The notes: a model not told the origin generated them from the sequence alone. A DNA stretch of 20,489 bases from JAZDJJ01 sp043804035 (GCA_043804035.1 JAZDJJ010000073.1:1-20489); one strand, 5' to 3'. Counted from the stretch's first letter, positions 1 to 8,401 are shown. Numbers and translations: made by a program.

Positions 1-564
1 GGCATAGATAAAATTTATTTTGTCTTTAGAAAGCGAAGGCGGAATTAATTTTTCTTTGATGGCATCGGTGTGAATGTGATAATTCACTTTTGCCAAAGTG
101 CGTTGCAAATTCCATTCTAATTTCAGACGGTCATTTTCATCCGCTTTTAATCGTTTAAATTCAACAAGCATGTAAAGTTTGAATTCTGCACTTATCCAGG
201 ATGCAAATTCAAAAGCAATATCAAGATGAGCATAGGTTCCACCTCCGCTTCCTGCTCTTGAAATTATCCCAATTGCGTTCGTAGTTTCTATCCATTTGGT
301 TGGCGATAACACAAATGAGTTCCCCCCTGCCTCATACATAAAGGAGTCGAATTCGACCCCTTTGAAATTTGGGTTGTTGATTTTTTCCCATAACCCTAAA
401 AATTCAATGGTGCTGCGGCTACGCATCCAATTCTTTACAACATCTTTGGGTTCGGCTGCATTCTTATGCCGTGCTATATCGGTAATCGAAACATAGTCCT
501 CAGTTCCTTTAGTAAAAAGAACAATCTCGATTCCTTTTACTTTTATTGTTTTGTTTTTATTCAT
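1..564 (-). CDS. KilA-N domain protein, C-terminal part cut by window edge
   Basis: The first 188 residues are visible; no stop is reached before the left edge. The protein opens with MNKNKTIKVKGIEIVLF and contains the hallmarks of bacterial KilA-N proteins: DYVSITDIAR, NWMRSRSTIEFLGLWE, NPNFKGVEFDSF, then WIETTNAIGI, GGTYAHLDIAFEFASWIS and FKLYMLVEFKRLK. KilA-N is a DNA-binding domain known from phages and large DNA viruses; bacterial members often sit in phage or defence loci. The ATG at 564 overlaps the TGA of the truncated paralogue upstream (ATGA), so the two are almost certainly cotranscribed and translationally coupled, behind the helicase gene. The family assignment is strong; the function is unknown. 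A role in regulating or targeting the adjacent helicase system is inference. Confidence 0.85.
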   Translation of the reverse strand, partial: MNKNKTIKVKGIEIVLFTKGTEDYVSITDIARHKNAAEPKDVVKNWMRSRSTIEFLGLWEKINNPNFKGVEFDSFMYEAGGNSFVLSPTKWIETTNAIGIISRAGSGGGTYAHLDIAFEFASWISAEFKLYMLVEFKRLKADENDRLKLEWNLQRTLAKVNYHIHTDAIKEKLIPPSLSKDKINFIYA

Positions 565-815
565 TTTTCTTTTTTAAAGGTAACGGATTCGTTAGGTTTA
601 ATTGTACCGAATTCGGTATAATTAAAATCCGGATTATATATCGCTTCCCATTCACCAATATATTCGATAGTGTTTTTTAAGCTTAACCATTTAATAATGA
701 TAACATCTTCCAATTGGCTGCGTGCCATATCAGTAAGCGAAATATAGTCATCTTGTTGTTCTGTGATGATTGAAATTTCCCTACCCTGAACATTTATTAT
801 TTTATTTTTTGCCAT
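561..815 (-). pseudogene. Truncated KilA-N domain gene, N-terminal part only
   Basis: A short paralogue of the next gene. It has the same opening (MAKNKIINVQGREISII), DYISLTDMAR, WLSLKNTIEYIGEWE and NPDFNYTEFGTI, but then ends in a lysine-rich tail (FKKEK) where full-length relatives continue with the WVEKTNAIG, GGTYAH and EFGMWIS blocks. About 84 residues remain. I chose the ATG at 815 because relatives begin MAKNK; an ATG at 848 would add 11 residues. It may be a degraded duplicate or a deliberately short DNA-binding half-protein: it has no internal stop, and its TGA overlaps the start of the intact paralogue by four bases, so the reading frame is kept. Confidence 0.6.
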
Positions 816-870
816 GCCTTTATTTTTTAATTGTGGCGAATCTGCCATAGTTATAATTTATTTTTAAAGT

Positions 871-884
871 GGTCGAATTCGACC
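871..884. repeat. Perfect palindrome between helicase and KilA-N genes
   Basis: GGTCGAATTCGACC is a 14-base perfect palindrome in the 51-base spacer (849-899). Sixteen bases from 872 to 887 are identical to 346-361 inside the intact KilA-N gene, where they encode part of GVEFDS. The truncated gene has its own palindrome, TACCGAATTCGGTA, at 605-618 over the homologous codons. The spacer copy may be an operator or the scar of a deleted KilA-N copy. Confidence 0.6.
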
Positions 885-899
885 CCTATGATTTACGAA

Positions 900-3800
900 T
901 TATTCAAAACTTTCAGATAAAACAATATAGGGCTTATGGAGCGGCTTTCTTTGCGCTGTTCCGTTTTTAGAAGTTGTTTTTAGATTATATCCGTCCATAA
1001 CATCAATGAAAAGTTTGTCAATGAAAGCAGGAACATCATTCAATGAATTTGTTTGAAAAAATCTGTTTACGTCATTAGTCAATCCTTTAATGCCACCTGC
1101 TTTTATTGTTTCCATTGCAGAAGATAAAACTGCTTTCTTCTGCGGTGTCGGAACATAAGGGATGATTGTTTGAATATTTCTCAATGCACTATTTTCAACC
1201 GGCGAAAGTGAGTTTTTGGTAATGGACTGAATTGCCTGCTGCTGAATATCTTCATTGAAAAAATTAATTCCCTGCTGAATATGTGTGTGATGATTTTTAT
1301 GTAATGGAATTGGTTTTTCATTCTCTAATGCTTTGAAAATCTTTACCGCTTCAAGAAATGAAAGTTCCGATAGATTATTTTTTTCGCTGACGAAATAAAA
1401 TACTCCCGGATGATTTTCGCTTTTCAAATAAACAACGGTTGCTCCGTTGAATGTCAAAGGAGAATTCGTAACTGCTTCGGATTTTCTTCCTGCTCTGCTT
1501 CTTGCGGGAAGTTTAAATATTTTCTGAAATTCATCCGGATGCTCTTTTTTAAAGTCACGGAGTTCGTTCAGGAAAATCAGTATTTCGCTTTCTTCTTCTT
1601 TTATCTGACTTCCGTAGAGTGCGCCTTCTCCAACTTCTTCAAGCAACGAATAAATTTCGTTGTCCTCTCCGAATGCTGAATGAAACGCTTGCAATTTTTT
1701 TATTGCGATATCTGACAAACGGATTTGATTTTCGGCTTGTTCTGTCGGATAAAAATTATAGACATAAATGTGTTTCGCTTTTGTGCCTATTCTGTTCACA
1801 CGACCTATGCGCTGCATCAGGCGTGTAGAATTCCAGGGAACATCATAATTCAGAATGGTGTTGGAACGATGCAGGTTTATACCTTCTGCCAAAACTTCTG
1901 TGGTGATGATAATGTCGTAATCAAATTTCCATTTTGTCTCGTCACCGTCTTCATAATTGGCATCAAAATTTTCTGTGATAGTATTCTCAAGTGTCTTTCG
2001 GTTTGAAGCATCTACCTGTAAAATTTTTGTGTAACCATTGCTATTCAAATTTTTTGTAATGTATTGAGCGGTTTCTTTTGACTCGGTAAAAATTACAAGT
2101 TTGCCGCTCGGGTTAAATTGTTCTGAAAGAAAAGTTTTTTTCAATTTGTCAATGAACACATCCATTTTCGGGTCTTTGTCTCCAACATTGTTCCAACGAT
2201 TTACTAATTCATCAATAAATATTTTGTCTTTTTTAAGATTGGAAAGAAAATCTTTTGCGAACGCATCCGCCTTGAATATTTTGTTGTTACCGCCTATTTC
2301 ATTTATTTTTTCTTCAAACTGCTCCATCGTGTGTTCTTCCAAAAAATCATTTGCATCAAAATCAGGAGCAATCGGCACTTGGTCATTCTCCATCCATTTA
2401 ATCATATTTGCAGTAGCTTTTTGAAATCTCTTTAATGATTGTTTGAAAGCAAAAAAACTGCTCTCTAATCTTTTCACCAAAAGAGTTTTCATAATTGCTG
2501 CAAGGCGCAGTGATATTAAACCTACATTACCGTATATTTTGCGGTCAGATTCTTTTACAAGAAATTCTATTGCCCTATATCTGTAATATTCAATTCCATT
2601 TGCCGGTGCCCCGTCATCATCTTTGCAAGTCAAATAAGAAATTGTATCGCTAAACAACTTGCTGAGTTTATTGTCAAATTCATACCTCACCGCTTCGGGA
2701 CCCTTTATTTTGGGAAAAGAAATTTTCTGTTCTTTCAAGTCCGCCAAATATTCTTTGTTGTTTTCAATGTCCCTTCTTGTTCTTCTAATCACAAGCGGTT
2801 CAACAACATGGTCACGAATTTTCTCAAAAATTTTTTGAACTTTTTTAATATCAAGCGTTTCTTCCTGTTTTAATCTTTCGTAATCGTCTGATAATGGCTT
2901 GAAAAATTGTTGCAAGTTTTTTATGTCAAGTGTTGAATTGCGCTTGTCTTGAAAAAGGTAAATCTGGTTTTCAATATCTTCCGGCCTATTGTTGAGTGGT
3001 GTTGCGGTAACTAAAATTATTTTCTTTTTATCGTCTCCTGTTTCGGACGGTTTTACTCTTCGGGTTTTGCAAATCTGTTGCAGTTGTTTAAAGCGGTCAG
3101 TATAATCATTCCTGAACTTATGCGATTCATCAACAATAATCATATCAAACCTGTCTGATGATGAGTAGTGATATTGATGTTCTTCGGGATTGATAACTTT
3201 ATTCAAACTTCCATTTGAAACAAACTCTATATGATTTTTAATTGCAAGGTCATCAATTATTTTTCTCCAAGTTGATTCAAGGGCAGGCGGAAAAACAATC
3301 AGAATTTTTGTGTGCGCTCCGTTTTCGTAAATAAATTTCTTTGCAATCATACAAGCAATGATTGTTTTTCCAAGACCAACTACATCAGCCAAAATAAAAC
3401 CGTTGTGCTTCATCATTATAGCATAACCCTGATTGGCTGCATCACTCTGATATTTCAGTCGCTTGTATTTGTCGGGTAAAAGCAAATCAATGTTGTAAGG
3501 GTCATATTCCACACGATTGCCAAAATATTCCATCAGCATTTTAATGTAAATCTGAAAAGGAGTTGCCGTGTCAGAGAGATAAGATTTTTTCTTTATTGCT
3601 TCTGCATCTGCTTTTAAAATCTGATGCGATTCGTTCCAAAGATTTTCAAATTCATCCGTTGCAAATTTCACATCGTCATAATCTCTCAAACTAACATTGA
3701 ACTCATAATTGGATTCGGGATTAGTGCCAAGCCCTGCATCTGTCATATTGGACGAACCTGTAATAACTTCACAAGAGGAATATTCATTAAAAGAAGTAGG

Positions 3801-4220
3801 ACGGAAAATATAAACCTTTGCGTGAATTTTCTTTTCGGGATGTGCTCGCAATTCAATTTTTTCAGTAATTAAATCATCAATGAATTGTAAGATTCCTTTT
3901 TCAGTTGCCTCATCATATTCGGATTCCTGAATATTTTCCAAAATCTGGTTGTCAAATTCTTCTCTTGTTCTGTCGGGATTTTTAATGTATAGTTGTCCTT
4001 TGGAATGAAATTCCTGTGTTAGTTTATCAACATTTATTCCGACAAGTATTCTGATTTTTTGAATGTTCTCAAGAAATGGTCGCACTTTAAAATAGCCGGA
4101 AGCCCTGAAATAACCAACCAGAGCATCAAACTGCTGAATGCTCTGCATATTCGTAAGAACACCCTCAAATTTTCTGAGTAAACTGTTCTCACCTTGATTG
4201 GTAAAAAAATTTGATGGCAT
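900..4220 (-). CDS. Phospholipase-D-like nuclease / SNF2-family helicase fusion, probable defence protein
   Basis: A 1106-residue two-part protein. Residues about 20-200 form a PLD-like nuclease domain with HAKVYIF (H133, K135) and GSSNMTDAGL (N158), the single HKD-type half-site seen in bacterial DNA-targeting PLD proteins. Residues about 255-820 are an SF2/SNF2 helicase: DVVGLGKTII (motif I, K285), VDESHKF (motif II, DESH at 364-367), VTATPLNNR (motif III, from 404), TTEVLAEGINL (motif V, 773-783) and QRIGRVNRIG (motif VI, 803-812). The last ~280 residues are not recognised. Such PLD-SNF2 fusions are known beside DNA methyltransferases in restriction-like systems. None is visible here, but the operon continues beyond the left edge. 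The inferred role is ATP-driven DNA translocation with cleavage of foreign DNA. The glycosyltransferase stop lies only 33 bases upstream of the start. Confidence 0.85.
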   Translation of the reverse strand: MPSNFFTNQGENSLLRKFEGVLTNMQSIQQFDALVGYFRASGYFKVRPFLENIQKIRILVGINVDKLTQEFHSKGQLYIKNPDRTREEFDNQILENIQESEYDEATEKGILQFIDDLITEKIELRAHPEKKIHAKVYIFRPTSFNEYSSCEVITGSSNMTDAGLGTNPESNYEFNVSLRDYDDVKFATDEFENLWNESHQILKADAEAIKKKSYLSDTATPFQIYIKMLMEYFGNRVEYDPYNIDLLLPDKYKRLKYQSDAANQGYAIMMKHNGFILADVVGLGKTIIACMIAKKFIYENGAHTKILIVFPPALESTWRKIIDDLAIKNHIEFVSNGSLNKVINPEEHQYHYSSSDRFDMIIVDESHKFRNDYTDRFKQLQQICKTRRVKPSETGDDKKKIILVTATPLNNRPEDIENQIYLFQDKRNSTLDIKNLQQFFKPLSDDYERLKQEETLDIKKVQKIFEKIRDHVVEPLVIRRTRRDIENNKEYLADLKEQKISFPKIKGPEAVRYEFDNKLSKLFSDTISYLTCKDDDGAPANGIEYYRYRAIEFLVKESDRKIYGNVGLISLRLAAIMKTLLVKRLESSFFAFKQSLKRFQKATANMIKWMENDQVPIAPDFDANDFLEEHTMEQFEEKINEIGGNNKIFKADAFAKDFLSNLKKDKIFIDELVNRWNNVGDKDPKMDVFIDKLKKTFLSEQFNPSGKLVIFTESKETAQYITKNLNSNGYTKILQVDASNRKTLENTITENFDANYEDGDETKWKFDYDIIITTEVLAEGINLHRSNTILNYDVPWNSTRLMQRIGRVNRIGTKAKHIYVYNFYPTEQAENQIRLSDIAIKKLQAFHSAFGEDNEIYSLLEEVGEGALYGSQIKEEESEILIFLNELRDFKKEHPDEFQKIFKLPARSRAGRKSEAVTNSPLTFNGATVVYLKSENHPGVFYFVSEKNNLSELSFLEAVKIFKALENEKPIPLHKNHHTHIQQGINFFNEDIQQQAIQSITKNSLSPVENSALRNIQTIIPYVPTPQKKAVLSSAMETIKAGGIKGLTNDVNRFFQTNSLNDVPAFIDKLFIDVMDGYNLKTTSKNGTAQRKPLHKPYIVLSESFE

Positions 4221-4253
4221 ATTATTTTGTATTATAGATTACGATTTTAAAAT

Positions 4254-5480
4254 TTATTCCTGTATCTCATAAATTTCTTTAAGTACTTGTTCTTCGTTTT
4301 CCCAGCATAGTTCGCGTGCTGCAATAAAACAATTTTCTTTCCAATATTTTCTTTTTCTTTCATCGTTCAACATAAAATTTATTTTTTCTGCAATATGTTT
4401 TGGTTCATGATTTTCAATTAACATTCCGACATCATATTTTGAAAAAATCTTTTTTATTTCAATAAGCGAAGAAGCAAGCACAGGAATATTCGCATGGATG
4501 TAATCAAAAATTCTATTTGGCAAACTGTAACGATAATTAATATTTGTGTCTTTGTCAAGCGAGATTCCTATATCTGAAAGAAGAGTGTATTGCTGCAATT
4601 GATCAAAAGGAATACGTTCGTGAAAAATGATTTTTTTATTCAACTTTAATTTTTCTGTTAATGCTTTTACTTCATTTATAATATCTCCATCACCAATAAT
4701 CAGCAGTACAGCATCCTCTACATACTGCATAGATTCCACGGCTTCCTGTAATCCGCGGTCAACATTCACAGAACCCTGATAAAGAATTATTTTTTTATGC
4801 TCAGGCAATCCAAGTTCTTTTTTTTGCATCACTCCATTTTTTTTCTTCAGAGAAAAAGAAAGTACTGGAAAATTGCGTACTACTTTTACATCAGTTCCGT
4901 ATTCTTTTCTGTATAATTCCGCGATAGATTTATTTACTGTGTAAACATATTTCAGTTTTGGAAAGATGAATTGTTCAAGTATTTTCCAAATCTTCTTCAC
5001 AATTTTTCTTCCTTTTAATTCAGGAACACCAGTAAAATATTCATGACTATCGTAAATGAGAATGCTTCCCGATAATTTTGTTACTAAATAATTTGCAAGA
5101 AGTGTATCAAGGTCATTAGCGACAAGCACATTTGCTTTTCGGAAAAGCAAAAAGAAAAATAATCGCAGATTATACTCGGCATAAAAAAACGGTCCTTTTT
5201 CAAAAAGCAAAAACATTCTTTTGGTTTGATAAGGGCGTTCTTCCAAAGGCAAACTTTTTTTTCTTCTCCTTCCAATTAGCATAACTTCAAATCCGTTTTT
5301 TATCAGAAACATACATACTTTATGAACCCGCTGTTCGGAAGACAAGTCATTAGTAACGGAGAGAATTACTTTTTTTTTCACTACAATTTTTTTACGAAGA
5401 TAGAATGAATTGCGAAAAATAGATACGACTATCTTTATACATTCGCATAAAATTATTAATCGGATGGATAAAATTTTCAT
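4254..5480 (-). CDS. Glycosyltransferase, GT-B fold, family 4-like
   Basis: Transfers a sugar from a nucleotide-sugar donor, probably for surface polysaccharide or glycolipid; the substrate cannot be told. The N-terminal Rossmann half has VTNDLSSEQRVHKVC and, further on, YDSHEYFTGVPEL. The C-terminal half has LYQGSVNVDRGLQEA, LLIIGDGD and PNRIFDYIHANIPVLAS, the donor-binding region typical of GT4 enzymes. The start is uncertain. The ATG at 5480 gives 408 residues, but family members usually begin just before the VTNDL block, so the GTG at 5381 (giving VKKKVILSVTNDL) is a serious alternative, and the first 33 residues may be untranslated. It stands alone, with no other polysaccharide genes in view, divergent from murB and upstream of the helicase gene on the same strand. 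Confidence 0.85.
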   Translation of the reverse strand: MKILSIRLIILCECIKIVVSIFRNSFYLRKKIVVKKKVILSVTNDLSSEQRVHKVCMFLIKNGFEVMLIGRRRKKSLPLEERPYQTKRMFLLFEKGPFFYAEYNLRLFFFLLFRKANVLVANDLDTLLANYLVTKLSGSILIYDSHEYFTGVPELKGRKIVKKIWKILEQFIFPKLKYVYTVNKSIAELYRKEYGTDVKVVRNFPVLSFSLKKKNGVMQKKELGLPEHKKIILYQGSVNVDRGLQEAVESMQYVEDAVLLIIGDGDIINEVKALTEKLKLNKKIIFHERIPFDQLQQYTLLSDIGISLDKDTNINYRYSLPNRIFDYIHANIPVLASSLIEIKKIFSKYDVGMLIENHEPKHIAEKINFMLNDERKRKYWKENCFIAARELCWENEEQVLKEIYEIQE

Positions 5481-5534
5481 TACAAAATCTTTGCGGTGAA
5501 AATATTTTCTGTATGTATTGAGAATTTTAAAAAA

Positions 5535-5542
5535 TATATTTG
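5535..5542 (+). promoter_or_regulatory. Putative -7 box for murB
   Basis: TATATTTG matches the Bacteroidota -7 consensus TAnnTTTG exactly. Its last base is only three bases before the murB ATG at 5546, so a transcript starting at the usual distance would be leaderless or nearly so. No good TTTG -33 box is present at the expected spacing, so this remains tentative. Confidence 0.4.
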
Positions 5543-5545
5543 TTG

Positions 5546-6595
5546 ATGATTATACACGAAAACTTTTCTCTCAAAAAACTCAACACTTTCGGAGTTGATG
5601 CTTCGGCAAGATATTTTTTGAAAATAGATTCCGTTTCTGCCATTCAAAATTTTCTTAATGATAAAAATTTGTTCTCTTTCATTTCGGGAAGTGAAGGTGA
5701 TGGACTTCTGATTCTTGGAGAAGGAAGCAACATCCTTTTCACTAAAAATTTTGATGGAGTTGTTGTGAAGAACAACATCAAAGGAATTGAATTACTGAAA
5801 GAAGATGAAGAACATTTTTATGTAAAAGTCGGAGCAGGAGAAAAGTGGCACGAATTTGTAACACATTGCATTCAAAAAAATTATGCGGGTGTTGAAAATC
5901 TTTCGCTCATTCCGGGTTCGGTTGGCGCTGCGCCCGTTCAAAACATTGGTGCTTATGGAGTTGAACAAAAAGATGTTTGCTATGAAGTAGAAGCGATTGA
6001 TATGAAAGAAAATAAAACTGTTATACTAAATAAATCCTCCTGCCATTTCGATTATCGCGACAGTATTTTCAAACACGAAGCAAAAGGAAAATTCATCATC
6101 ACTTTTGTTACATTCAAACTTTTCAAGAAACCAATATTTAATATTTCTTATGGAAACATTACGCAGGAATTGGAAAAAATGGGAATATTCTCCAAAGGCG
6201 GAAAGGAACTTTCTATTGCTGCAATTTCTCAGGCAGTATGCAATATCCGCATAAACAAACTTCCTGACCCAAAGAAAATTGGTAATGTTGGAAGTTTTTT
6301 TAAAAATCCTGTCGTGAGTAATGAGAAATATGAATCGCTAAAAAAAGAATTCCCGAATATCGTTGCATATAAAGATTCTGCAGGAATGAAACTTGCTGCG
6401 GGTTTTCTTATTGAACAATGCGGATGGAAAGGAAAACAATTTGGCGATGCAGGTGTTTACAAATATCAGTCGCTCGTACTTGTGAATTATGGAAACGCAA
6501 GGGGCTCAGAAATTTTAGAACTCTCAGAAAAAATTTTACAATCGGTGAAAGAAAAGTTTGGAGTAGAATTAGCAAGAGAAGTTGTTATTATTTAG
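5546..6595 (+). CDS. murB: UDP-N-acetylenolpyruvoylglucosamine reductase
   Basis: The FAD enzyme that reduces UDP-GlcNAc-enolpyruvate with NADPH to UDP-MurNAc, the second committed step of cytoplasmic peptidoglycan precursor synthesis. From the ATG at 5546 it has 349 residues, the length of type I (E. coli-like) MurB. Visible motifs are LKKLNTFGVDA at the N-terminus, LGEGSNILFT (FAD pyrophosphate contact), PGSVGAAPVQNIGAYG (about 123-138), YRDSIFK, NVGSFFKNP with the catalytic serine near residue 250, and AGFLIEQCGWKG and AREVVII near the C-terminus. A TTG at 5540 in the same frame is a possible earlier start, but homologues begin close to the NFSLK block. It stands alone here, divergent from the glycosyltransferase, and is not in a mur/dcw cluster. 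Confidence 0.96.
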   Translation: MIIHENFSLKKLNTFGVDASARYFLKIDSVSAIQNFLNDKNLFSFISGSEGDGLLILGEGSNILFTKNFDGVVVKNNIKGIELLKEDEEHFYVKVGAGEKWHEFVTHCIQKNYAGVENLSLIPGSVGAAPVQNIGAYGVEQKDVCYEVEAIDMKENKTVILNKSSCHFDYRDSIFKHEAKGKFIITFVTFKLFKKPIFNISYGNITQELEKMGIFSKGGKELSIAAISQAVCNIRINKLPDPKKIGNVGSFFKNPVVSNEKYESLKKEFPNIVAYKDSAGMKLAAGFLIEQCGWKGKQFGDAGVYKYQSLVLVNYGNARGSEILELSEKILQSVKEKFGVELAREVVII

Positions 6596-6699
6596 TATCT
6601 GTTCGTAATGTCTAAGGGGATTATGTCAAAAAGTGGACTAATTTTGTTCATTAAAACATAAATTCCCTCTTGGTATTGATCTTTGGACATTGAGATGAT

Positions 6700-6744
6700 T
6701 ATTGAGATTGGTAATTGGGCTTTGCCGAAATTTGCCGAAAATAT
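6700..6744 (+). repeat. Dispersed 45-bp repeat, left copy
   Basis: This stretch matches 20244-20288 in inverted orientation at 42 of 45 positions by eye. It contains a tandem duplication of the decamer TTTGCCGAAA (6721-6740). It lies in the 278-base spacer between murB and the tryptophanase gene, where I see no gene; the rest of that spacer is AT-rich and not recognised. Confidence 0.75.
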
Positions 6745-6873
6745 CTGCAAAAAATTAAGCAATTTGTAAAGATCTTATGAATTATGAATAGGACACCCCT
6801 TTGTTTGGTATTTATCCTGCTGAAAAATTAAAAAAATATCTACGTAACATCAATCACTTAAATTCGCCATTTT

Positions 6874-8364
6874 ATGAAAATTTTTAAATTATTGAAAGAA
6901 TTTTCTGCTGAAAGAAATCTTGGCTCACATTCAAGACCATATTTTAATCATTCAGTAGAATTCAAACAAGTGTTTACTGTTGAAGATAGAATAAAGATGC
7001 TTGAAAATATTGGGTTAAACGTTTTCTTTTTCCCTTCCCAAATGATTTCAGGTTGCGATTTGTTATCCGATTCTGGTGTTACAACTATGACAAACGAGCA
7101 ATGGGCTGCATTGCATTTAGGCGACGAAGCGTATGGTTCAAATAAAGGTTACTTTTTATTGATGGAACAGATTAAGGATATTTTCGGAAAAGAATTTTTC
7201 AATCATCCAACTTCAAAAAATCCTAATGCTTTTATTTTTCATCAAGGAAGAGCATGTGAAGATGCGCTTTTTACTTTTTTAGGAAAACTTGGCCACGAAC
7301 TAATAATTCCAAGTAATGGACATTTTGATACCACACAGGCAAACATAGAAGCCAATAACATTTCAGCATTGAATATTTTTTCATCTGAGTTGATTAACGA
7401 AAATTCAAAATATCATTTTAAGGGCAATATGGATGTCGAAAAATATAAATATATTTTAAAAAAATCATCAGATAAAATTCCTTTAACATATTTGACAATA
7501 ACTAATAATACAGGCGGAGGACAACCTGTTTCAATGAAAAATATCAAAGAGATTTCCGAACTATCTCATTCTTGTAATATCCCTCTTTTTTTTGATGCTT
7601 GCAGGTTTGCAGAAAATGCATGGTTCATTAAATCGTTTGAAAAAGAGTACAGAAATAAGACAATAAAAGATATTGTTAAAGAAATGTTTTTGTATGCAGA
7701 TGGATTTACAATAAGTTTCAAAAAAGATGGTTTGGCTAATATAGGTGGTGGACTTTTTATAAAAAACAATGGTCTGTTTATGAAAAAATATCCGAGCATA
7801 TCAAATGCATTAATAAACTATCAGATTTTAAAGGAAGGGCATCCTACATACGGAGGACTATCAGGAAGAGATATAATGTCAATTTCGGTTGGATTAAAAA
7901 CAGTAATAAAGGAAGAATATTTAACACATAGAATAAATCAGGTAAATGATTTTGGTTCTATGTATAAAGATGGAATTCCCATTTTAACACCAATTGGTGG
8001 TCATGCTATTTATTTAGATGTCAATAAATTTTTTTCTGATACAAAAATGAAACCTGAATACTTTGGGGGTATCTCTTTAACGGCTATTCTTTTGGCTATA
8101 TTTGGACATAGAGCATGCGAATTAGGTTATTTTGCATTCGGACATTATGATAAAAAAAGAAAAAAGGAAATTTTTCCTGAGATGAACTATGTCAGATTTG
8201 CTGTTCCACGACTCAGATATGAAAAACAAGATTTAGATTCTGTGGCGGATGCTATAAAGATATTATATGAACACAGACATAAACTCCCACCTGTTAAGGT
8301 TACTTATGGACGCGATCTTCCATTAAGACATTTTAAAGCAAGATTTGAATTTCAGAACTTTTGA
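6874..8364 (+). CDS. tnaA: Tryptophanase-like PLP-dependent beta-eliminating lyase
   Basis: A 496-residue member of the tryptophan indole-lyase / tyrosine phenol-lyase family, which cleaves an aromatic amino acid to indole or phenol plus pyruvate and ammonia using PLP. Motifs along the chain are DLLSDSGVTTMT, LGDEAYGSNKGYF, HQGRACEDALF, TNNTGGGQPVSM, FFDACRFAENAWFIK, YADGFTISFKKDGLANIGG (PLP lysine K284 by alignment) and GHPTYGGLSGRD. From known E. coli and Citrobacter structures, tyrosine phenol-lyase needs Arg381 and Phe448. Here the aligned residues are L417 (in CELG) and H486 (in LRHF), matching Ile394 and His463 of tryptophanase, so tryptophanase is favoured. Oddities are Phe just before the KKD motif (Gly or Ala in relatives) and a chain about 25 residues longer than E. 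coli TnaA. No tryptophan transporter or leader peptide is visible. The product would be indole, a signal molecule. Confidence 0.82.
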   Translation: MKIFKLLKEFSAERNLGSHSRPYFNHSVEFKQVFTVEDRIKMLENIGLNVFFFPSQMISGCDLLSDSGVTTMTNEQWAALHLGDEAYGSNKGYFLLMEQIKDIFGKEFFNHPTSKNPNAFIFHQGRACEDALFTFLGKLGHELIIPSNGHFDTTQANIEANNISALNIFSSELINENSKYHFKGNMDVEKYKYILKKSSDKIPLTYLTITNNTGGGQPVSMKNIKEISELSHSCNIPLFFDACRFAENAWFIKSFEKEYRNKTIKDIVKEMFLYADGFTISFKKDGLANIGGGLFIKNNGLFMKKYPSISNALINYQILKEGHPTYGGLSGRDIMSISVGLKTVIKEEYLTHRINQVNDFGSMYKDGIPILTPIGGHAIYLDVNKFFSDTKMKPEYFGGISLTAILLAIFGHRACELGYFAFGHYDKKRKKEIFPEMNYVRFAVPRLRYEKQDLDSVADAIKILYEHRHKLPPVKVTYGRDLPLRHFKARFEFQNF

Positions 8365-8401
8365 CCTGCGCAAAATAAAACGGAATTATATTGAAAATTA
8401 G

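Noticed and set aside
1410..2424. Several plus-strand open frames inside the helicase gene
   Set aside because: They are antisense shadows with cysteine- and phenylalanine-rich, unnatural composition and no family resemblance.
6596..6699. Possible insertion-sequence end after murB
   Set aside because: No inverted repeats, target duplication or transposase fragment could be shown.
6793..6888. Short open stretch reading GIYPAEKLKKYLRNINHL before tnaA
   Set aside because: About 31 residues without a start codon, in a different frame from tnaA and not recognisable. It could be a gene remnant but the evidence is too thin.
6874..8364. Annotation as tyrosine phenol-lyase
   Set aside because: The residues aligned with the diagnostic Arg381 and Phe448 are Leu and His, as in tryptophanases.
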